NCBI GenBank assembly: GCA_028281005.1
Contig: JANQKS010000102.1
Location: 62,001-126,000 of the forward strand
Origin: Pseudomonadales bacterium
GTDB lineage: Bacteria; Pseudomonadota; Gammaproteobacteria; Pseudomonadales; Azotimanducaceae
Length of the DNA stretch: 64,000 nucleotides
Reading direction: 5' to 3'
Below, piece after piece: positions 1-8,969 of this stretch. How positions within the stretch are numbered: the stretch's first letter is position 1; each line of letters opens with the position of its first letter. The position numbers were made by a program, and so were the translations under genes. The notes under the pieces were generated by a model that searched no databases, was not told the origin of the DNA, and worked only from the letters and a program-made list of their open reading frames with translations.

Positions 1-41
1 CCCACATTTCTCACCACCCTAATCACACGCTTAGTCTGAGC

Positions 42-50
42 TTTTCCACA
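42..50 (+). promoter_or_regulatory. DnaA box TTTTCCACA
   Basis: The nonamer fits the relaxed DnaA-box consensus TTWTNCACA without a mismatch. It forms the left part of the perfect inverted repeat CCACAAA-G-TTTGTGG at 46-60. Confidence 0.5.
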
Positions 51-165
51 AAGTTTGTGGGTCAAAAAAGTACAGTGAATGAATCACTTATCGTATGTAC
101 CCACAGCTTGCGGTGGCCTTAACAAACAACAACCACAAATCTTTAATATATATATCTACTATTAT

Positions 166-194
166 TTGACACCCGTTAGTCGGGTTCTTAGAAT
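166..194 (+). promoter_or_regulatory. sigma-70 promoter of rpmH-rnpA operon
   Basis: TTGACA at 166-171, a spacer of exactly 17 bases and TAGAAT at 189-194. This is a near-consensus housekeeping promoter. Transcription would start near 201, giving a leader of about 30 bases before the rpmH ATG at 233. It suits a gene needed at ribosome levels. Confidence 0.8.
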
Positions 195-232
195 CGCGCC
201 CCCATTTAATCCGAAGCGGAAAGCCAGCGGCC

Positions 233-367
233 ATGAAACGAACTTTTCAGCCCAGTAACTTGAAGAGAAAACGTACCCACGGTTTCCGCGCTCGCATGGC
301 CACTAAGGCTGGACGTAAAGTGCTGAGCGCACGCCGAGCTAAGGGGCGCAAGCGCCTCACTGCCTAA
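233..367 (+). CDS. rpmH: 50S ribosomal protein L34
   Basis: Small basic protein of 44 residues starting [14 protein letters not shown] and ending [10 protein letters not shown], the full length and sequence pattern of bacterial L34, a component of the large ribosomal subunit. The pattern of Arg/Lys with a central THGFRARM block is diagnostic. It follows the strong promoter at 166-194 and precedes rnpA, the usual pair near oriC. ATG start at 233; no other start is possible in the short upstream leader. Confidence 0.97.
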   Translation: MKRTFQPSNLKRKRTHGFRARMATKAGRKVLSARRAKGRKRLTA

Positions 368-378
368 ATCCTGGCGCA

Positions 379-405
379 CCGGCAACTAGCCGGAATCCCT
401 TTTTT
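379..405 (+). terminator. rpmH-rnpA intercistronic hairpin (possible attenuator)
   Basis: CCGGC-AACTA-GCCGG (379-393) followed after six bases by T6 (400-405). The short stem and the gap before the T-run make it a weak terminator. Partial termination here would explain a high rpmH:rnpA ratio, as known from other bacteria, but that is inference. Confidence 0.35.
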
Positions 406-420
406 CGGCGTTCTCCAAAA

Positions 421-822
421 TTGGTGTACACGTTCCCGAAACACCACCGTTTGCTGCAAGCCTCTGAGTACACAGCCGTTCTTCGCAAACCAGATGTGAA
501 TCTTTCCGCCGGACCATTACGTATCCGCGCAAGAAGGAATAGAATGCGCAGCGCTCGTCTTGGCTTGGTGGTCACTAAAAGAGGCAACCCAAAGGCGGTG
601 CGGCGTAATCGGTTAAAGCGCCTTATTCGAGAACAATTTCGTCTCCAGGCGAACAACCTGCCTGAGGTTGACGTGGTTGTGCAGGTATTTGGCCAGGTTG
701 ATGACGCCCAGTTTACGCAGCAATTACACCGGCTACTTTTGCAGATCGCGCGGCGTTTACCGCCCGAGCTTTTACCACCGGAGCTTTTGCCGCCGGAGGA
801 AGGGACCCATTCGGGTCCATAG
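421..822 (+). CDS. rnpA: ribonuclease P protein component
   Basis: Protein subunit of RNase P, which binds the catalytic RNA and helps process tRNA 5' leaders. About 133 residues, within the family range with a small tail. The basic RNR signature RRNRLKRLIR sits at residues 61-70, and the N-terminal FPKHHRLLQASEY block is typical. No ATG is available in frame between rpmH and the conserved region: the start must be TTG at 421 or GTG at 424. Odd feature: the C-terminus (residues 114-127) is a proline/glutamate repeat, PPELL twice and then PPEE, which the enzyme core does not need. Follows rpmH by 53 bases in the same operon. Confidence 0.95.
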   Translation: MVYTFPKHHRLLQASEYTAVLRKPDVNLSAGPLRIRARRNRMRSARLGLVVTKRGNPKAVRRNRLKRLIREQFRLQANNLPEVDVVVQVFGQVDDAQFTQQLHRLLLQIARRLPPELLPPELLPPEEGTHSGP

Positions 823-925
823 ATTGCAGCGCTGGACAGCAGATCGACATTGGTGATTGGAACTAAGAACGAAAGTACGGCAGTTCGAAAGAACAAAAGA
901 ATGAAAGGACGATAGGCGCAACATC

Positions 926-1276
926 GTGAACAAAACCAGCCATAACGAGTGTTCGGTCGGTCAGCGCGCAAGTGTTGGCCAACGTGTACTGACCTGGCTC
1001 ATACGTGGTTATCAATTGACCCTCAGCCCACTGATAGGTGGGCAATGTCGTTTTTATCCCACGTGTTCCCACTATGCGACTGAGGCGATCGCCCGGCATG
1101 GCGCTGGCCGTGGAGCTTGGTTGGCAGCGAGGCGTTTAGCCAAGTGCCATCCCTTTCACCCGGGCGGTGTTGATTTAGTGCCCGACTCTGCACCCCAGAC
1201 GGGTGCCAAAACCGAACCCCATGCCGGCACTTGTACCTGTACCTCCATCACCACCTCCACCAGCATTCACTCCTAG
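926..1276 (+). CDS. yidD: membrane protein insertion efficiency factor YidD
   Basis: Small membrane-associated factor that assists YidC/Sec-dependent insertion. The conserved core [19 protein letters not shown] (about residues 34-52) and [17 protein letters not shown] (70-86) with Cys41, Cys47 and Cys74 identifies the family. The GTG start at 926 has only a weak, distant purine stretch (AAAGGAC near 905). After residue 87 the protein has a Thr/Ser-rich tail of about 30 residues not typical of the family. The stop codon at 1274-1276 overlaps the Shine-Dalgarno sequence of yidC, so translational coupling is likely. The rnpA-yidD-yidC order is standard. Confidence 0.9.
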   Translation: MNKTSHNECSVGQRASVGQRVLTWLIRGYQLTLSPLIGGQCRFYPTCSHYATEAIARHGAGRGAWLAARRLAKCHPFHPGGVDLVPDSAPQTGAKTEPHAGTCTCTSITTSTSIHS

Positions 1277-1286
1277 GACGTATTGC

Positions 1287-3035
1287 ATGCTACCTCCGGA
1301 AATACAAAGAATTGTCTTGCTCATAGCCTTGGCGGCCACGGGTTATTTACTCATCCTTGCTTGGAATGAGGACATGCAGGAGGCCAAATCCCCAGTGGCG
1401 GTCAGCGAAGCGCCACTGTCCGCAGGTGGGCAGGCGACCAGTGCACCGCCGCCGCAAGCGGACATGAGCGTGGATTTACCCACCGCCGACAGCGTACCCC
1501 AGAGTCAGAACAGTGATGTGCCCGATGCCAGTATGGTGGTGGGCAGCACAACGCCAACTCAGACGGTGACAGCGCCTGCTGTACCGAGTCCTTCTAACCT
1601 GGTGACGGTGGTGACACCCACGTTGAAGGTATGGATTGATTTGGTGGGCGGCGACATTGTGCGGGTGCAATTGCCGGATTATCCGGTTGAGTTAGAGCAA
1701 CCTGATGAGGCCTTTCTGCTGCTCGACAACACCGCTGTACATACCTACATCGCGCAAAGCGGGCTGATTGGCCCTGATGGTCCGGATTCTCAACCCCAGC
1801 GACCCACTTATACCGCGAACGTCGCCGAGCTCACCTTAAACCCGGGCGAACAACAGGAAGTTGTTCTGAGCACACAGCACGAGGGTGCCACCTTGCGCAA
1901 AATCTTCCGCTTCCGTGCGGACGACTATCTGGTGGATGTGGAATATGAGCTGATTAACGATGCCGCTGAGGCAAAACAAGCGGCCATGTTTGCGCAGATT
2001 AAGCGTGATACCCGGCCGCCTGCCAATCAGGACACGTTTGCTTTGGCCCCGCGTCCCTTTTTAGGGGCTGCGTTCACAACGCCTGAAGAACGTTATCTGA
2101 AGTTAGATTTTGAAGACATCGACGACGATGGACCACTGGATGTGACCTTAACCGGAGGTTGGGTTGCCTTCTTGCAGCACTATTTTTTGTCAGCCTGGGT
2201 GGCGCCCGCGGAGCAGACGAACCGCTTTAGCGCGCGGCGCAGCAACGATGGCACCTATCTGTTTGGTTTTACCGGTCCCCTACAGGAAGTTGCACCGGGT
2301 CAAACAGGCCGTTGGCAAGCGCAATTCTACGCCGGTCCAAAAGACCAAAAACGTCTTGAGGAGATCGCTGAAAACCTGAACCTGACGGTGGATTACGGGT
2401 TCTTATGGTGGATTGCGGTGCCTTTGTTCTATTTGTTGGACTGGCTCTACGGCCTCGTCGGTAATTGGGGTGTGGCCATCATTCTGCTGACCGTGGTGGT
2501 TAAAGCAGTCCTCTATCCGCTATCCGCGGCGGGCTACAAATCCATGGCCAACATGCGGCGCGTAGCTCCCGCAATGAAAAAGTTGCAGGAGCGTTACGGC
2601 AATGACCGCGAGAAGTTGTCCAGGGAAATGATGGACCTGTACAAAAAAGAAGGTGCCAATCCGCTGGGCGGGTGTCTGCCTATGTTGCTGCCGATGCCAA
2701 TCTTCATTGCCCTGTATTGGGTGTTGTTTGAGTCGGTCGAATTGCGCCAAGCACCATTCTTCTTTTGGATCAAAGACTTGGCGGTGATGGACCCCTATTT
2801 CATTTTGCCGTTATTGATGGGCGCCAGCATGTACTGGATGCAGACCCTGAATCCTCAGGTGGGTGACCCGCTGCAGATCAAAATGATGAAGATGATGCCG
2901 ATCATGTTCACCGTGCTGTTCTTGTTTTTTCCGGCCGGCCTTGTGCTTTACTGGCTGGTCAATAACGTGCTGTCCATTGCTCAACAACAGTACGTTTATC
3001 GTCAAGCGGAGAAGGCTCAGGCAGCAAAAGCCTAG
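1287..3035 (+). CDS. yidC: membrane protein insertase YidC
   Basis: Inner-membrane insertase of 582 residues, within the gammaproteobacterial length range. N-terminal transmembrane helix (about residues 5-24), then a Pro/Thr/Val-rich linker, the large periplasmic P1 domain, and five C-terminal helices from about residue 370. The second of these carries the conserved Arg region (YPLSAAGYKSMANMRR), and NPLGGCLPMLLPMPIFIALYW marks the core; a Pro stands where QMP is usual (seen, effect unknown). Start chosen at ATG 1287 because AGGA at 1275-1278 is well spaced and the next residues MLPPEIQRIVLL match family N-termini; an upstream in-frame GTG at 1203 would add a low-complexity Pro stretch overlapping yidD. 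Confidence 0.96.
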   Translation: MLPPEIQRIVLLIALAATGYLLILAWNEDMQEAKSPVAVSEAPLSAGGQATSAPPPQADMSVDLPTADSVPQSQNSDVPDASMVVGSTTPTQTVTAPAVPSPSNLVTVVTPTLKVWIDLVGGDIVRVQLPDYPVELEQPDEAFLLLDNTAVHTYIAQSGLIGPDGPDSQPQRPTYTANVAELTLNPGEQQEVVLSTQHEGATLRKIFRFRADDYLVDVEYELINDAAEAKQAAMFAQIKRDTRPPANQDTFALAPRPFLGAAFTTPEERYLKLDFEDIDDDGPLDVTLTGGWVAFLQHYFLSAWVAPAEQTNRFSARRSNDGTYLFGFTGPLQEVAPGQTGRWQAQFYAGPKDQKRLEEIAENLNLTVDYGFLWWIAVPLFYLLDWLYGLVGNWGVAIILLTVVVKAVLYPLSAAGYKSMANMRRVAPAMKKLQERYGNDREKLSREMMDLYKKEGANPLGGCLPMLLPMPIFIALYWVLFESVELRQAPFFFWIKDLAVMDPYFILPLLMGASMYWMQTLNPQVGDPLQIKMMKMMPIMFTVLFLFFPAGLVLYWLVNNVLSIAQQQYVYRQAEKAQAAKA

Positions 3036-3068
3036 TGGTTTGTGCTGCGTGGGCTGTGCGGTGTAGCG

Positions 3069-4484
3069 ATGACGGACGGTCTGCAATCAGATCTCATAGC
3101 CGCGGTAGCCACCGCACCGGGCCAGGGCGGAATTGGTGTAGTGCGCTTATCGGGTGTGGGTGCGCGGCAAGTTGCTGAGCAAGTCTGCGGTAAGTCCTTA
3201 ACACCGCGTCGGGCGAGTTTTAGCGACTTCAGCGACGGTGCAGAGGTCATTGACCAAGGTTTGGTGCTGCTGTTTAGCGAAGGTGCATCGTTCACCGGTG
3301 AAGAGGTGGTGGAATTACAAGGCCACGGCGGTCCCGTGGTGCTGCAGCGTTTGTTGGATCTTGTCTGCAGTTTGGGCGCACGGGTAGCGCGACCGGGTGA
3401 GTTCAGTGAGCGTGCCTTCCTCAACGGCAACATCGACCTGGCCCAAGCAGAAGCCATAGCTGACTTGATCGCATCCAGTTCGGTGTCCGCGGCACGCGCT
3501 GCCCTGCGTTCTTTACAAGGGGACTTTTCTGCGCGGGTACATGCGTTGGAGGAGGATTTAGCGGGGCTTCGAGTACTGGTGGAAGCGTGCATAGATTTCC
3601 CCGACGAAGACGTGGACTTTCTGGAGCAAGTCCAAGTGCAACAGCGGGTGGATGCCTTGGTGGAGTTGCTTGCTGCCCTGAAGCAGCAGAGTCAGCAGGG
3701 TAAGATCCTCAACGAAGGCGCTTCCGTTGCGCTGCTGGGTGCACCCAATGCGGGTAAGTCGAGTTTGTTGAACGTGTTGGCCGGAGAAGAAGCCGCCATC
3801 GTGACCGATATACCCGGCACAACTCGGGATCTTCTCAAAGTCGACCTCGTCTTGGATGGCTTGCCGTTACGGTTGGTGGATACAGCGGGCTTACGACACA
3901 CCACTGATCATGTAGAACAGATTGGCGTTGCGCGTGCTCGCGCCCAAGCTGAGCACGCCGACTTGTTGCTGCTGCTGCTGGACCTCACCACGCTGCCACA
4001 ACCCCTCAGGCGGGCAGATGTAGAACACCAGTTGGCGCTATTGCTGCAGGATGTAGCCAGCGATGCGCAAAAAATATTGGTATTGAACAAGCTGGATCTA
4101 GTGGACACTGCACCCACAGCAACCAATGTGCAGGATGCAGACCATGCCGCCGTGGCAGCCGCGGATCGCAACCTGTGGCCTGGCTTTAAGATTTCAGCAA
4201 AGACGGGTGATGGAATACCACAGCTGCGTCGCGGTATTACCCAAGCGCTTGGTTTCGAGCAGCAAGAGGCCACCTTTACCGCCCGGGCGCGGCATATTGA
4301 CGCCTTGGACCAAGCGGCAACGGCGCTGCAGGCAGCACTGTCTGAATTGAAGCTAGGCCAGAGCACGGAGATTGTTGCGGAAGAATTGCGCTCCGCACAT
4401 CTGGCGTTGGGCGAAATTGTAGGTACAGTCACGCCTGATGATTTGCTGGGTCGAATCTTTAGTGAGTTCTGCATCGGCAAGTAA
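3069..4484 (+). CDS. mnmE: tRNA uridine-5-carboxymethylaminomethyl modification GTPase MnmE
   Basis: With MnmG it forms the complex that modifies the wobble uridine of several tRNAs. 471 residues: N-terminal tetrahydrofolate-binding domain starting [20 protein letters not shown], helical domain, an inserted G domain with G1 [10 protein letters not shown]2/G3 region GTTRD and DTAG, G4 NKLD, G5-like SAKTG, and the C-terminal FCIGK with the conserved Cys. ATG 3069 fits family N-termini; an in-frame GTG at 3042 would add nine residues without support. It lies 33 bases after yidC and 23 before mnmG in the same direction. Confidence 0.97.
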   Translation: MTDGLQSDLIAAVATAPGQGGIGVVRLSGVGARQVAEQVCGKSLTPRRASFSDFSDGAEVIDQGLVLLFSEGASFTGEEVVELQGHGGPVVLQRLLDLVCSLGARVARPGEFSERAFLNGNIDLAQAEAIADLIASSSVSAARAALRSLQGDFSARVHALEEDLAGLRVLVEACIDFPDEDVDFLEQVQVQQRVDALVELLAALKQQSQQGKILNEGASVALLGAPNAGKSSLLNVLAGEEAAIVTDIPGTTRDLLKVDLVLDGLPLRLVDTAGLRHTTDHVEQIGVARARAQAEHADLLLLLLDLTTLPQPLRRADVEHQLALLLQDVASDAQKILVLNKLDLVDTAPTATNVQDADHAAVAAADRNLWPGFKISAKTGDGIPQLRRGITQALGFEQQEATFTARARHIDALDQAATALQAALSELKLGQSTEIVAEELRSAHLALGEIVGTVTPDDLLGRIFSEFCIGK

Positions 4485-4507
4485 CACGCGAAACGAGACA
4501 AAACATC

Positions 4508-6421
4508 ATGCAATACCCAGATCACTTTGATGTCATCGTAGTAGGCGGCGGGCATGCCGGTACCGAAGCCGCAGCCGCGGCTGCGCGTATGGGTGTGAAG
4601 ACGCTGTTGCTGACTCAGAGTATCGAAACCATCGGCCAGATGTCCTGTAATCCGGCGATCGGTGGCATCGGCAAAAGCCACTTGGTGGCTGAAATCGATG
4701 CCATGGACGGCATCATGGCGCGGGCCACCGATCGCGCGGGTATACATTTTAAGGTGCTTAATGCCAGTAAAGGCCCCGCGGTGCGCGCCACGCGGGCGCA
4801 GGCGGATCGAGCGCTTTACAAAAACGCGGTCCGTGATCTGTTAGAACATCAGGATCACTTACATATCTTTCAGCAGTCGGTGGTGGATTTCCTGATCGAT
4901 GGGGATCAAGTCACGGGTGTGCAAACGCAGATGGGTTTGACGTTTCGTTGCCATGCGATTGTGCTAACCACAGGCACTTTCCTTGGTGGTAAAGTGCATA
5001 TCGGGACACAGAACCATCCCGGCGGTCGCGCCGGTGATGCACCTTCCATCGCACTGGCGGAACGCTTGCGTGCGCTGCCTTTTCGGGTCGGTCGGTTAAA
5101 AACCGGTACGCCGCCACGCATTGACGGGCGTACGGTGGATTTTAGTGTGATGCAGGTTCAAGCGGGGGATGATCCGCGGCCGGTGATGTCAGCGCTGGGT
5201 AATGCCAGTGATCACCCGCGCCAGGTTGACTGCCATATTACCCGCACCAACCCAGACACCCACGCGGTGATACAAGCGAACTTAGATCGCTCCGCCATGT
5301 ACAGCGGCGCCATTGAAGGTGTCGGGCCACGCTACTGTCCGAGCATAGAAGACAAGGTGGTGCGCTTTGCCGACAAAACCGCGCACCAGATTTTTGTCGA
5401 GCCGGAAGGTCTCAATACCACTGAGCTTTATCCCAACGGCATCTCCACCAGCCTGCCTTTCGATGCGCAATTACAATTTGTGCGTAGCATAGAAGGCTTC
5501 GAGCACGCGCACATCTCACGGCCGGGTTACGCCATCGAGTACGATTTTTTTGACCCGTGCGACCTGCAATACTCGCTACAGACCAAGGCACTCGCCGGTT
5601 TGTTTTTTGCCGGGCAAATCAACGGCACGACCGGGTATGAAGAAGCAGGTGCGCAAGGTCTACTGGCCGGTATTAACGCAGCCCGATTGGTGCAGGGGAA
5701 AGCCGCTTGGGAGCCACGTCGTGATGAGGCGTACATCGGTGTAATGGTCGACGATCTCATCAATCTGGGCACCAGTGAACCCTATCGCATGTTTACCTCG
5801 CGCGCAGAATTTCGGCTGCGCCTGCGTGAGGACAACGCGGATCAACGCCTTACCGAACGGGGCGCAGAGCTCGGTGTGGTGGGTGCCGCGCGGGCCGCAC
5901 ACTATCAAGAGAAGATGGTGAACTTAGCGCAACTACACCAAACTGTTGCTCAGACTTGGGTGGCGCCGGGCTCGGATCTAGCCGGTGCCTTAGGTGTCAC
6001 GCTACAAAAGAACACCGAACTGGCCGCTATTCTGCGTCGTCCGGAAGTGTCCACAGCCGCATTGCAGCGCGCCTGGCCTGAACAATCGCTGGGGTTACTT
6101 GAACAGGTGATTATCGAAACTAAGTACGCCGGCTACATAGCACGCCAGGACGAAGAGATCGCCAAAATACGTCGCCATGAAGGGATGACACTCCCGCAGC
6201 TCATGGACTACGCCGACATTGACGGCTTGTCCAATGAATTGCGGCAGAAACTGGCCGCTGCGCAACCCAGCACCCTGGCGCGGGCGGCGCGCATCCCCGG
6301 TATGACACCCGCGGCGTTATCAATCTTGTTGGTCCATGCCAAAAAACAACACGGTCAAACCGCCTCCAGCGGGGCAACGGAGCTGGCGCCATCCACACAA
6401 CCCAATAAGGTGATGCACTGA
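4508..6421 (+). CDS. mnmG: tRNA uridine-5-carboxymethylaminomethyl modification enzyme MnmG (GidA)
   Basis: FAD-dependent partner of MnmE. 637 residues. The dinucleotide-binding motif [12 protein letters not shown] starts near residue 11; [14 protein letters not shown] and the [22 protein letters not shown] and [20 protein letters not shown] blocks are all conserved. C-terminal helical domain ([19 protein letters not shown]) binds MnmE. The last 15-20 residues form a Ser/Thr/Pro-rich tail. Its stop codon overlaps the region where rsmG must start, suggesting coupling. Confidence 0.97.
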   Translation: MQYPDHFDVIVVGGGHAGTEAAAAAARMGVKTLLLTQSIETIGQMSCNPAIGGIGKSHLVAEIDAMDGIMARATDRAGIHFKVLNASKGPAVRATRAQADRALYKNAVRDLLEHQDHLHIFQQSVVDFLIDGDQVTGVQTQMGLTFRCHAIVLTTGTFLGGKVHIGTQNHPGGRAGDAPSIALAERLRALPFRVGRLKTGTPPRIDGRTVDFSVMQVQAGDDPRPVMSALGNASDHPRQVDCHITRTNPDTHAVIQANLDRSAMYSGAIEGVGPRYCPSIEDKVVRFADKTAHQIFVEPEGLNTTELYPNGISTSLPFDAQLQFVRSIEGFEHAHISRPGYAIEYDFFDPCDLQYSLQTKALAGLFFAGQINGTTGYEEAGAQGLLAGINAARLVQGKAAWEPRRDEAYIGVMVDDLINLGTSEPYRMFTSRAEFRLRLREDNADQRLTERGAELGVVGAARAAHYQEKMVNLAQLHQTVAQTWVAPGSDLAGALGVTLQKNTELAAILRRPEVSTAALQRAWPEQSLGLLEQVIIETKYAGYIARQDEEIAKIRRHEGMTLPQLMDYADIDGLSNELRQKLAAAQPSTLARAARIPGMTPAALSILLVHAKKQHGQTASSGATELAPSTQPNKVMH

Positions 6422-7086
6422 GGGTTGATAAAGCGGCGCTGCAACAAGGCGCCGCTGGCCTGGGACTGACACTGGGCGACTCACAGCTTACACAGTTGCT
6501 GCAGTTCGCAGCTTTGCTGGAGAAATGGAACAAGTCTTTTAACCTTGTGTCGAGACAGGACATTCAGCGTCTGGGCGAGCGTCACCTGCTCGACAGTTTA
6601 AGTGGCGCACAGTGGGTGTGGGGCAACCACGTTATGGACCTCGGTTCTGGCGCCGGTCTGCCGGGTGTACCGCTGGCCGTGGCCTTGCCGCAGACGCAGT
6701 TTTTATTGTGTGATCGCAGTCAGCGACGCGTTCGTTTCTTGCGTCAAGTCATACAGGCTCTCGGACTCGACAATGCCGCGGTGTGGTTAGGTGACTACGG
6801 CCAACAATATCCGCCAAACGCACACTTCGACACGGTAGTGGCGCGTGGTGTGGCGACAGTTGAAGAACTTTGGGCTATGGTGCAGCCCCAGTTGGCAGCC
6901 GACGGTAGGCTTTTGGTGTACGAACGCACACGGGTGGAGCCGGTGGAAGGGGCGCATGAAGAATCTCATGAAAACAAACGAGCAAAACCATTTAAGCTCG
7001 AACAAGTTGCCGTCTCTCGACATGTGGCTGCCATTCCGGGTATCGAGCGCACCCACACTCTGGTCTGCGTTGAGCATGCAAGGTAA
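6418..7086 (+). CDS. rsmG: 16S rRNA (guanine527-N7)-methyltransferase RsmG
   Basis: AdoMet-dependent methyltransferase modifying G527 of 16S rRNA (formerly GidB). The motif I region [20 protein letters not shown] and the [14 protein letters not shown] block identify it. Start is uncertain: homology requires residues upstream of the TTG at 6496 (the stretch before [13 protein letters not shown]), and the frame stays open back to a TAA at 6406. The only near-start codon in the right place is CTG at 6418, with AAGG at 6407-6410 seven bases before it and overlapping the mnmG TGA. I use 6418 (222 residues); a conservative start is TTG 6496. Family usual length is about 205-215. Confidence 0.9.
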   Translation: MRVDKAALQQGAAGLGLTLGDSQLTQLLQFAALLEKWNKSFNLVSRQDIQRLGERHLLDSLSGAQWVWGNHVMDLGSGAGLPGVPLAVALPQTQFLLCDRSQRRVRFLRQVIQALGLDNAAVWLGDYGQQYPPNAHFDTVVARGVATVEELWAMVQPQLAADGRLLVYERTRVEPVEGAHEESHENKRAKPFKLEQVAVSRHVAAIPGIERTHTLVCVEHAR

Positions 7087-7092
7087 CTCGCT

Positions 7093-7872
7093 GTGACCCG
7101 CATTGTGGCGGTGGCCAACCAAAAAGGCGGTGTGGGCAAGACCACAACCAGCGTCAACCTCAGCGCATCGTTGGCGATGTCGGGCAGCAAAGTTTTGCTC
7201 ATCGACCTCGATCCCCAGGGTAACGCCACCATGGGTTGCGGCGTGGATAAAAACGCGGTGCCTACGACAATTTATGATTGGTTGGTGGAAGACCGTCCGC
7301 TTATGGACATTGTTACCCACTGCCAGGGTGGCTTTGATGTCTTACCCGCTAACCTCGACTTAACCGCGGCAGAAGTTGAATTGATGGGCAGTGACGGCCG
7401 TGAATATTTCATCAAGTCGCGCTTGGCCAGCCAAGCCCAGGGGTATGACTATGTTGTCATCGATTGCCCACCAAGCCTGAGCATTCTCACGGTAAATGCG
7501 TTGATTGCTGCCGATGGTGTATTGATCCCCATGCAGTGTGAATACTATGCGTTGGAAGGTCTGTCGGCCCTGTTGGAAACCATTGAAGGCGTGAAAGCGC
7601 ACGCCAACCCGGATTTGGTGGTCGAGGGGATTTTGCGCACCATGTACGACCCGCGCAATAGCCTCACCCGGGATGTATCCCGGCAATTGATTCAGTACTT
7701 CGGCGACGAAGTGTTTCGCACAGTCATCCCCCGTAATGTGCGCCTGGCGGAAGCGCCCAGCCACGGTCTCCCGGCAATACTGTATGATCGCACCTCGCGC
7801 GGCGCAGTAGCCTACATGGCGCTGGCCGGGGAATTTCGGCAGAAGCACCAACGCCGTGAACTGCCCCACTAG
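7093..7872 (+). CDS. parA: chromosome partitioning ATPase ParA
   Basis: Deviant Walker-type ATPase acting with ParB on origin-proximal parS sites. 259 residues. Walker A KGGVGKTTTSVNL at residues 11-23, DLDPQGN (39-45), and the Walker B region VIDCPPSL are all intact. GTG start at 7093, six bases after rsmG. The parA-parB pair next to mnmG-rsmG is the chromosomal par locus of many proteobacteria, so it is a chromosomal and not a plasmid ParA. Confidence 0.96.
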   Translation: MTRIVAVANQKGGVGKTTTSVNLSASLAMSGSKVLLIDLDPQGNATMGCGVDKNAVPTTIYDWLVEDRPLMDIVTHCQGGFDVLPANLDLTAAEVELMGSDGREYFIKSRLASQAQGYDYVVIDCPPSLSILTVNALIAADGVLIPMQCEYYALEGLSALLETIEGVKAHANPDLVVEGILRTMYDPRNSLTRDVSRQLIQYFGDEVFRTVIPRNVRLAEAPSHGLPAILYDRTSRGAVAYMALAGEFRQKHQRRELPH

Positions 7873-7897
7873 GTGGCGGGTAAAGATTGAGTAAAAA

Positions 7898-8806
7898 TTG
7901 AGTAAAAAGAGACTAGGCCGAGGATTAGACGCGCTGCTGTCAGAGCGGCCGGTAAACGCAAAAGCGGACGACACCCCAGCGGTAGCAGCAGCGGTGGACG
8001 GCGCTGCTGCGACCAACTTAGATACCGGTATTGCGGTCGCCTTGATACAACCCAGCCCTTACCAGCCACGTCGCCATTTTGATGCGGACGCTCTGCAGGA
8101 GTTAGCGGATTCGATCAAAAGCCGTGGTCTGTTGCAACCCGTGGTGGTGCGGGAAAGGCCACAAGGTGGCTATGAGCTGATCGCGGGCGAGCGCCGTTGG
8201 CGTGCAGCCCAGCTGGCGGGTATCGACACCATACCGGCGCTGGTGCGCACCGTCAGCGACGCGGATGCGTCGGCGCTTGCCCTCATTGAAAACATGCAGC
8301 GTGAAGATCTCAACGCCATGGAAGAAGCGATGGGGTTAGCGCGCTTGCGCGATGAGTTTGAGTTGACCCAGCAACAGATCGCGGATGCGGTGGGTAAATC
8401 TAGAGTGGCCATTGCCAATCTGCTGCGTCTGATGAACCTAGGCACCGTGACCAAGGGATTGTTGGAAAGCGGCGGCCTGGAAATGGGCCACGCGCGGGCG
8501 TTGTTGGGCCTTGAGGGCCTGCAACAGGACCAGACGGCGCAGCAAGTTGTGGATCAAGCACTGTCCGTGCGTCAGACAGAAAGTCTGGTGCGAAAGCTGA
8601 ACGATGGTGCGGGTCAGGTTGCGCGTAAAACTTCGCCTGGTAACAAAGACCCTGACACGCTGCGTCTAGAACAGAAACTGACCGACACCATCGGCGCGCC
8701 GGTCAGCATAAAACACTCGTCTGAGGGTCATGGCGCGCTAACTATCCGTTACTCGAGTTTGGACGAGTTAGACGGTGTACTCAAACACCTCGGTTTAGAC
8801 GAATAA
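7898..8806 (+). CDS. parB: chromosome partitioning protein ParB
   Basis: parS-binding CTPase clamp of 302 residues. The N-terminal KKRLGRGLDALLS peptide is the ParA-contact motif; then the ParB/Srx domain with IQPSPYQPRR and the box GERRWRAAQLAG, a helix-turn-helix (TQQQIADAVGKSRVAIANLLRL), and a C-terminal dimerisation domain. TTG start at 7898. The start region is a perfect 11-base tandem duplication (7886-7896 and 7897-7907), which puts two TTG codons in different frames. The operon ends at the terminator 8877-8899. Confidence 0.96.
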   Translation: MSKKRLGRGLDALLSERPVNAKADDTPAVAAAVDGAAATNLDTGIAVALIQPSPYQPRRHFDADALQELADSIKSRGLLQPVVVRERPQGGYELIAGERRWRAAQLAGIDTIPALVRTVSDADASALALIENMQREDLNAMEEAMGLARLRDEFELTQQQIADAVGKSRVAIANLLRLMNLGTVTKGLLESGGLEMGHARALLGLEGLQQDQTAQQVVDQALSVRQTESLVRKLNDGAGQVARKTSPGNKDPDTLRLEQKLTDTIGAPVSIKHSSEGHGALTIRYSSLDELDGVLKHLGLDE

Positions 8807-8876
8807 ACCACCCTCCCGAGTAGATCAAATCTGCTGACCCGCCTGGACGCGTCAAGCCGCTTGCGCTGAACCTGCA

Positions 8877-8899
8877 CCACGAAAAAATCGTGGTTTTTA
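8877..8899 (+). terminator. rho-independent terminator after parB
   Basis: CCACGA - AAAAA - TCGTGG followed directly by TTTTT. It separates the mnmG/par transcription unit from the ATP synthase operon; the flanking A-run and T-run also allow function on the other strand. Confidence 0.75.
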
Positions 8900-8912
8900 T
8901 GCCCCGTTTTCA

Positions 8913-8941
8913 TTGAATGGTAAACAACGCCTCCCTATAAT
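8913..8941 (+). promoter_or_regulatory. promoter of the ATP synthase operon
   Basis: TTGAAT at 8913-8918, spacer of 17 bases, perfect TATAAT at 8936-8941. It lies between the parB terminator and atpI; transcription would start near 8948, about 22 bases before the atpI TTG. Confidence 0.75.
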
Positions 8942-8969
8942 ACGCGCCGCCTTAATTGGGCCTTCGTAA

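Larger units (their letters stand above)
1..230. other. oriC: probable oriC flank (AT-rich, DnaA-box containing)
   Basis: AT-rich non-coding stretch directly upstream of rpmH. In Pseudomonas-type chromosomes oriC lies between rpmH and a divergent dnaA, so the rest of the origin would lie to the left of the window. Seen here: a DnaA box fitting TTWTNCACA at 42-50, a perfect 7-base inverted repeat around it (46-60), weaker box-like words GTACCCACA (97-105) and, on the minus strand, TGACCCACA (56-64), and an AT-rich run at about 138-167 that could serve as an unwinding element. dnaA itself is not visible, so the call rests on position and motifs. Confidence 0.55.

Noticed and set aside
357-971. 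204-codon minus-strand frame with SSGGK repeats opposite rnpA
   Set aside because: It is the antisense reading of the rnpA PPELL repeat and runs over rpmH/yidD borders; a shadow of real genes.
1203-1286. Longer YidC with a Pro-rich N-terminus (GTG 1203)
   Set aside because: The extension overlaps yidD, is low complexity, and ATG 1287 has a well-placed AGGA and family-like N-terminus.
7093-8806. parS sites near parAB
   Set aside because: I looked for TGTTTCACGTGAAACA-like sequences; the CACGTG words in the window (for example near 1060, 10270 and 63994) lack the flanking bases. parS probably lies outside the window.
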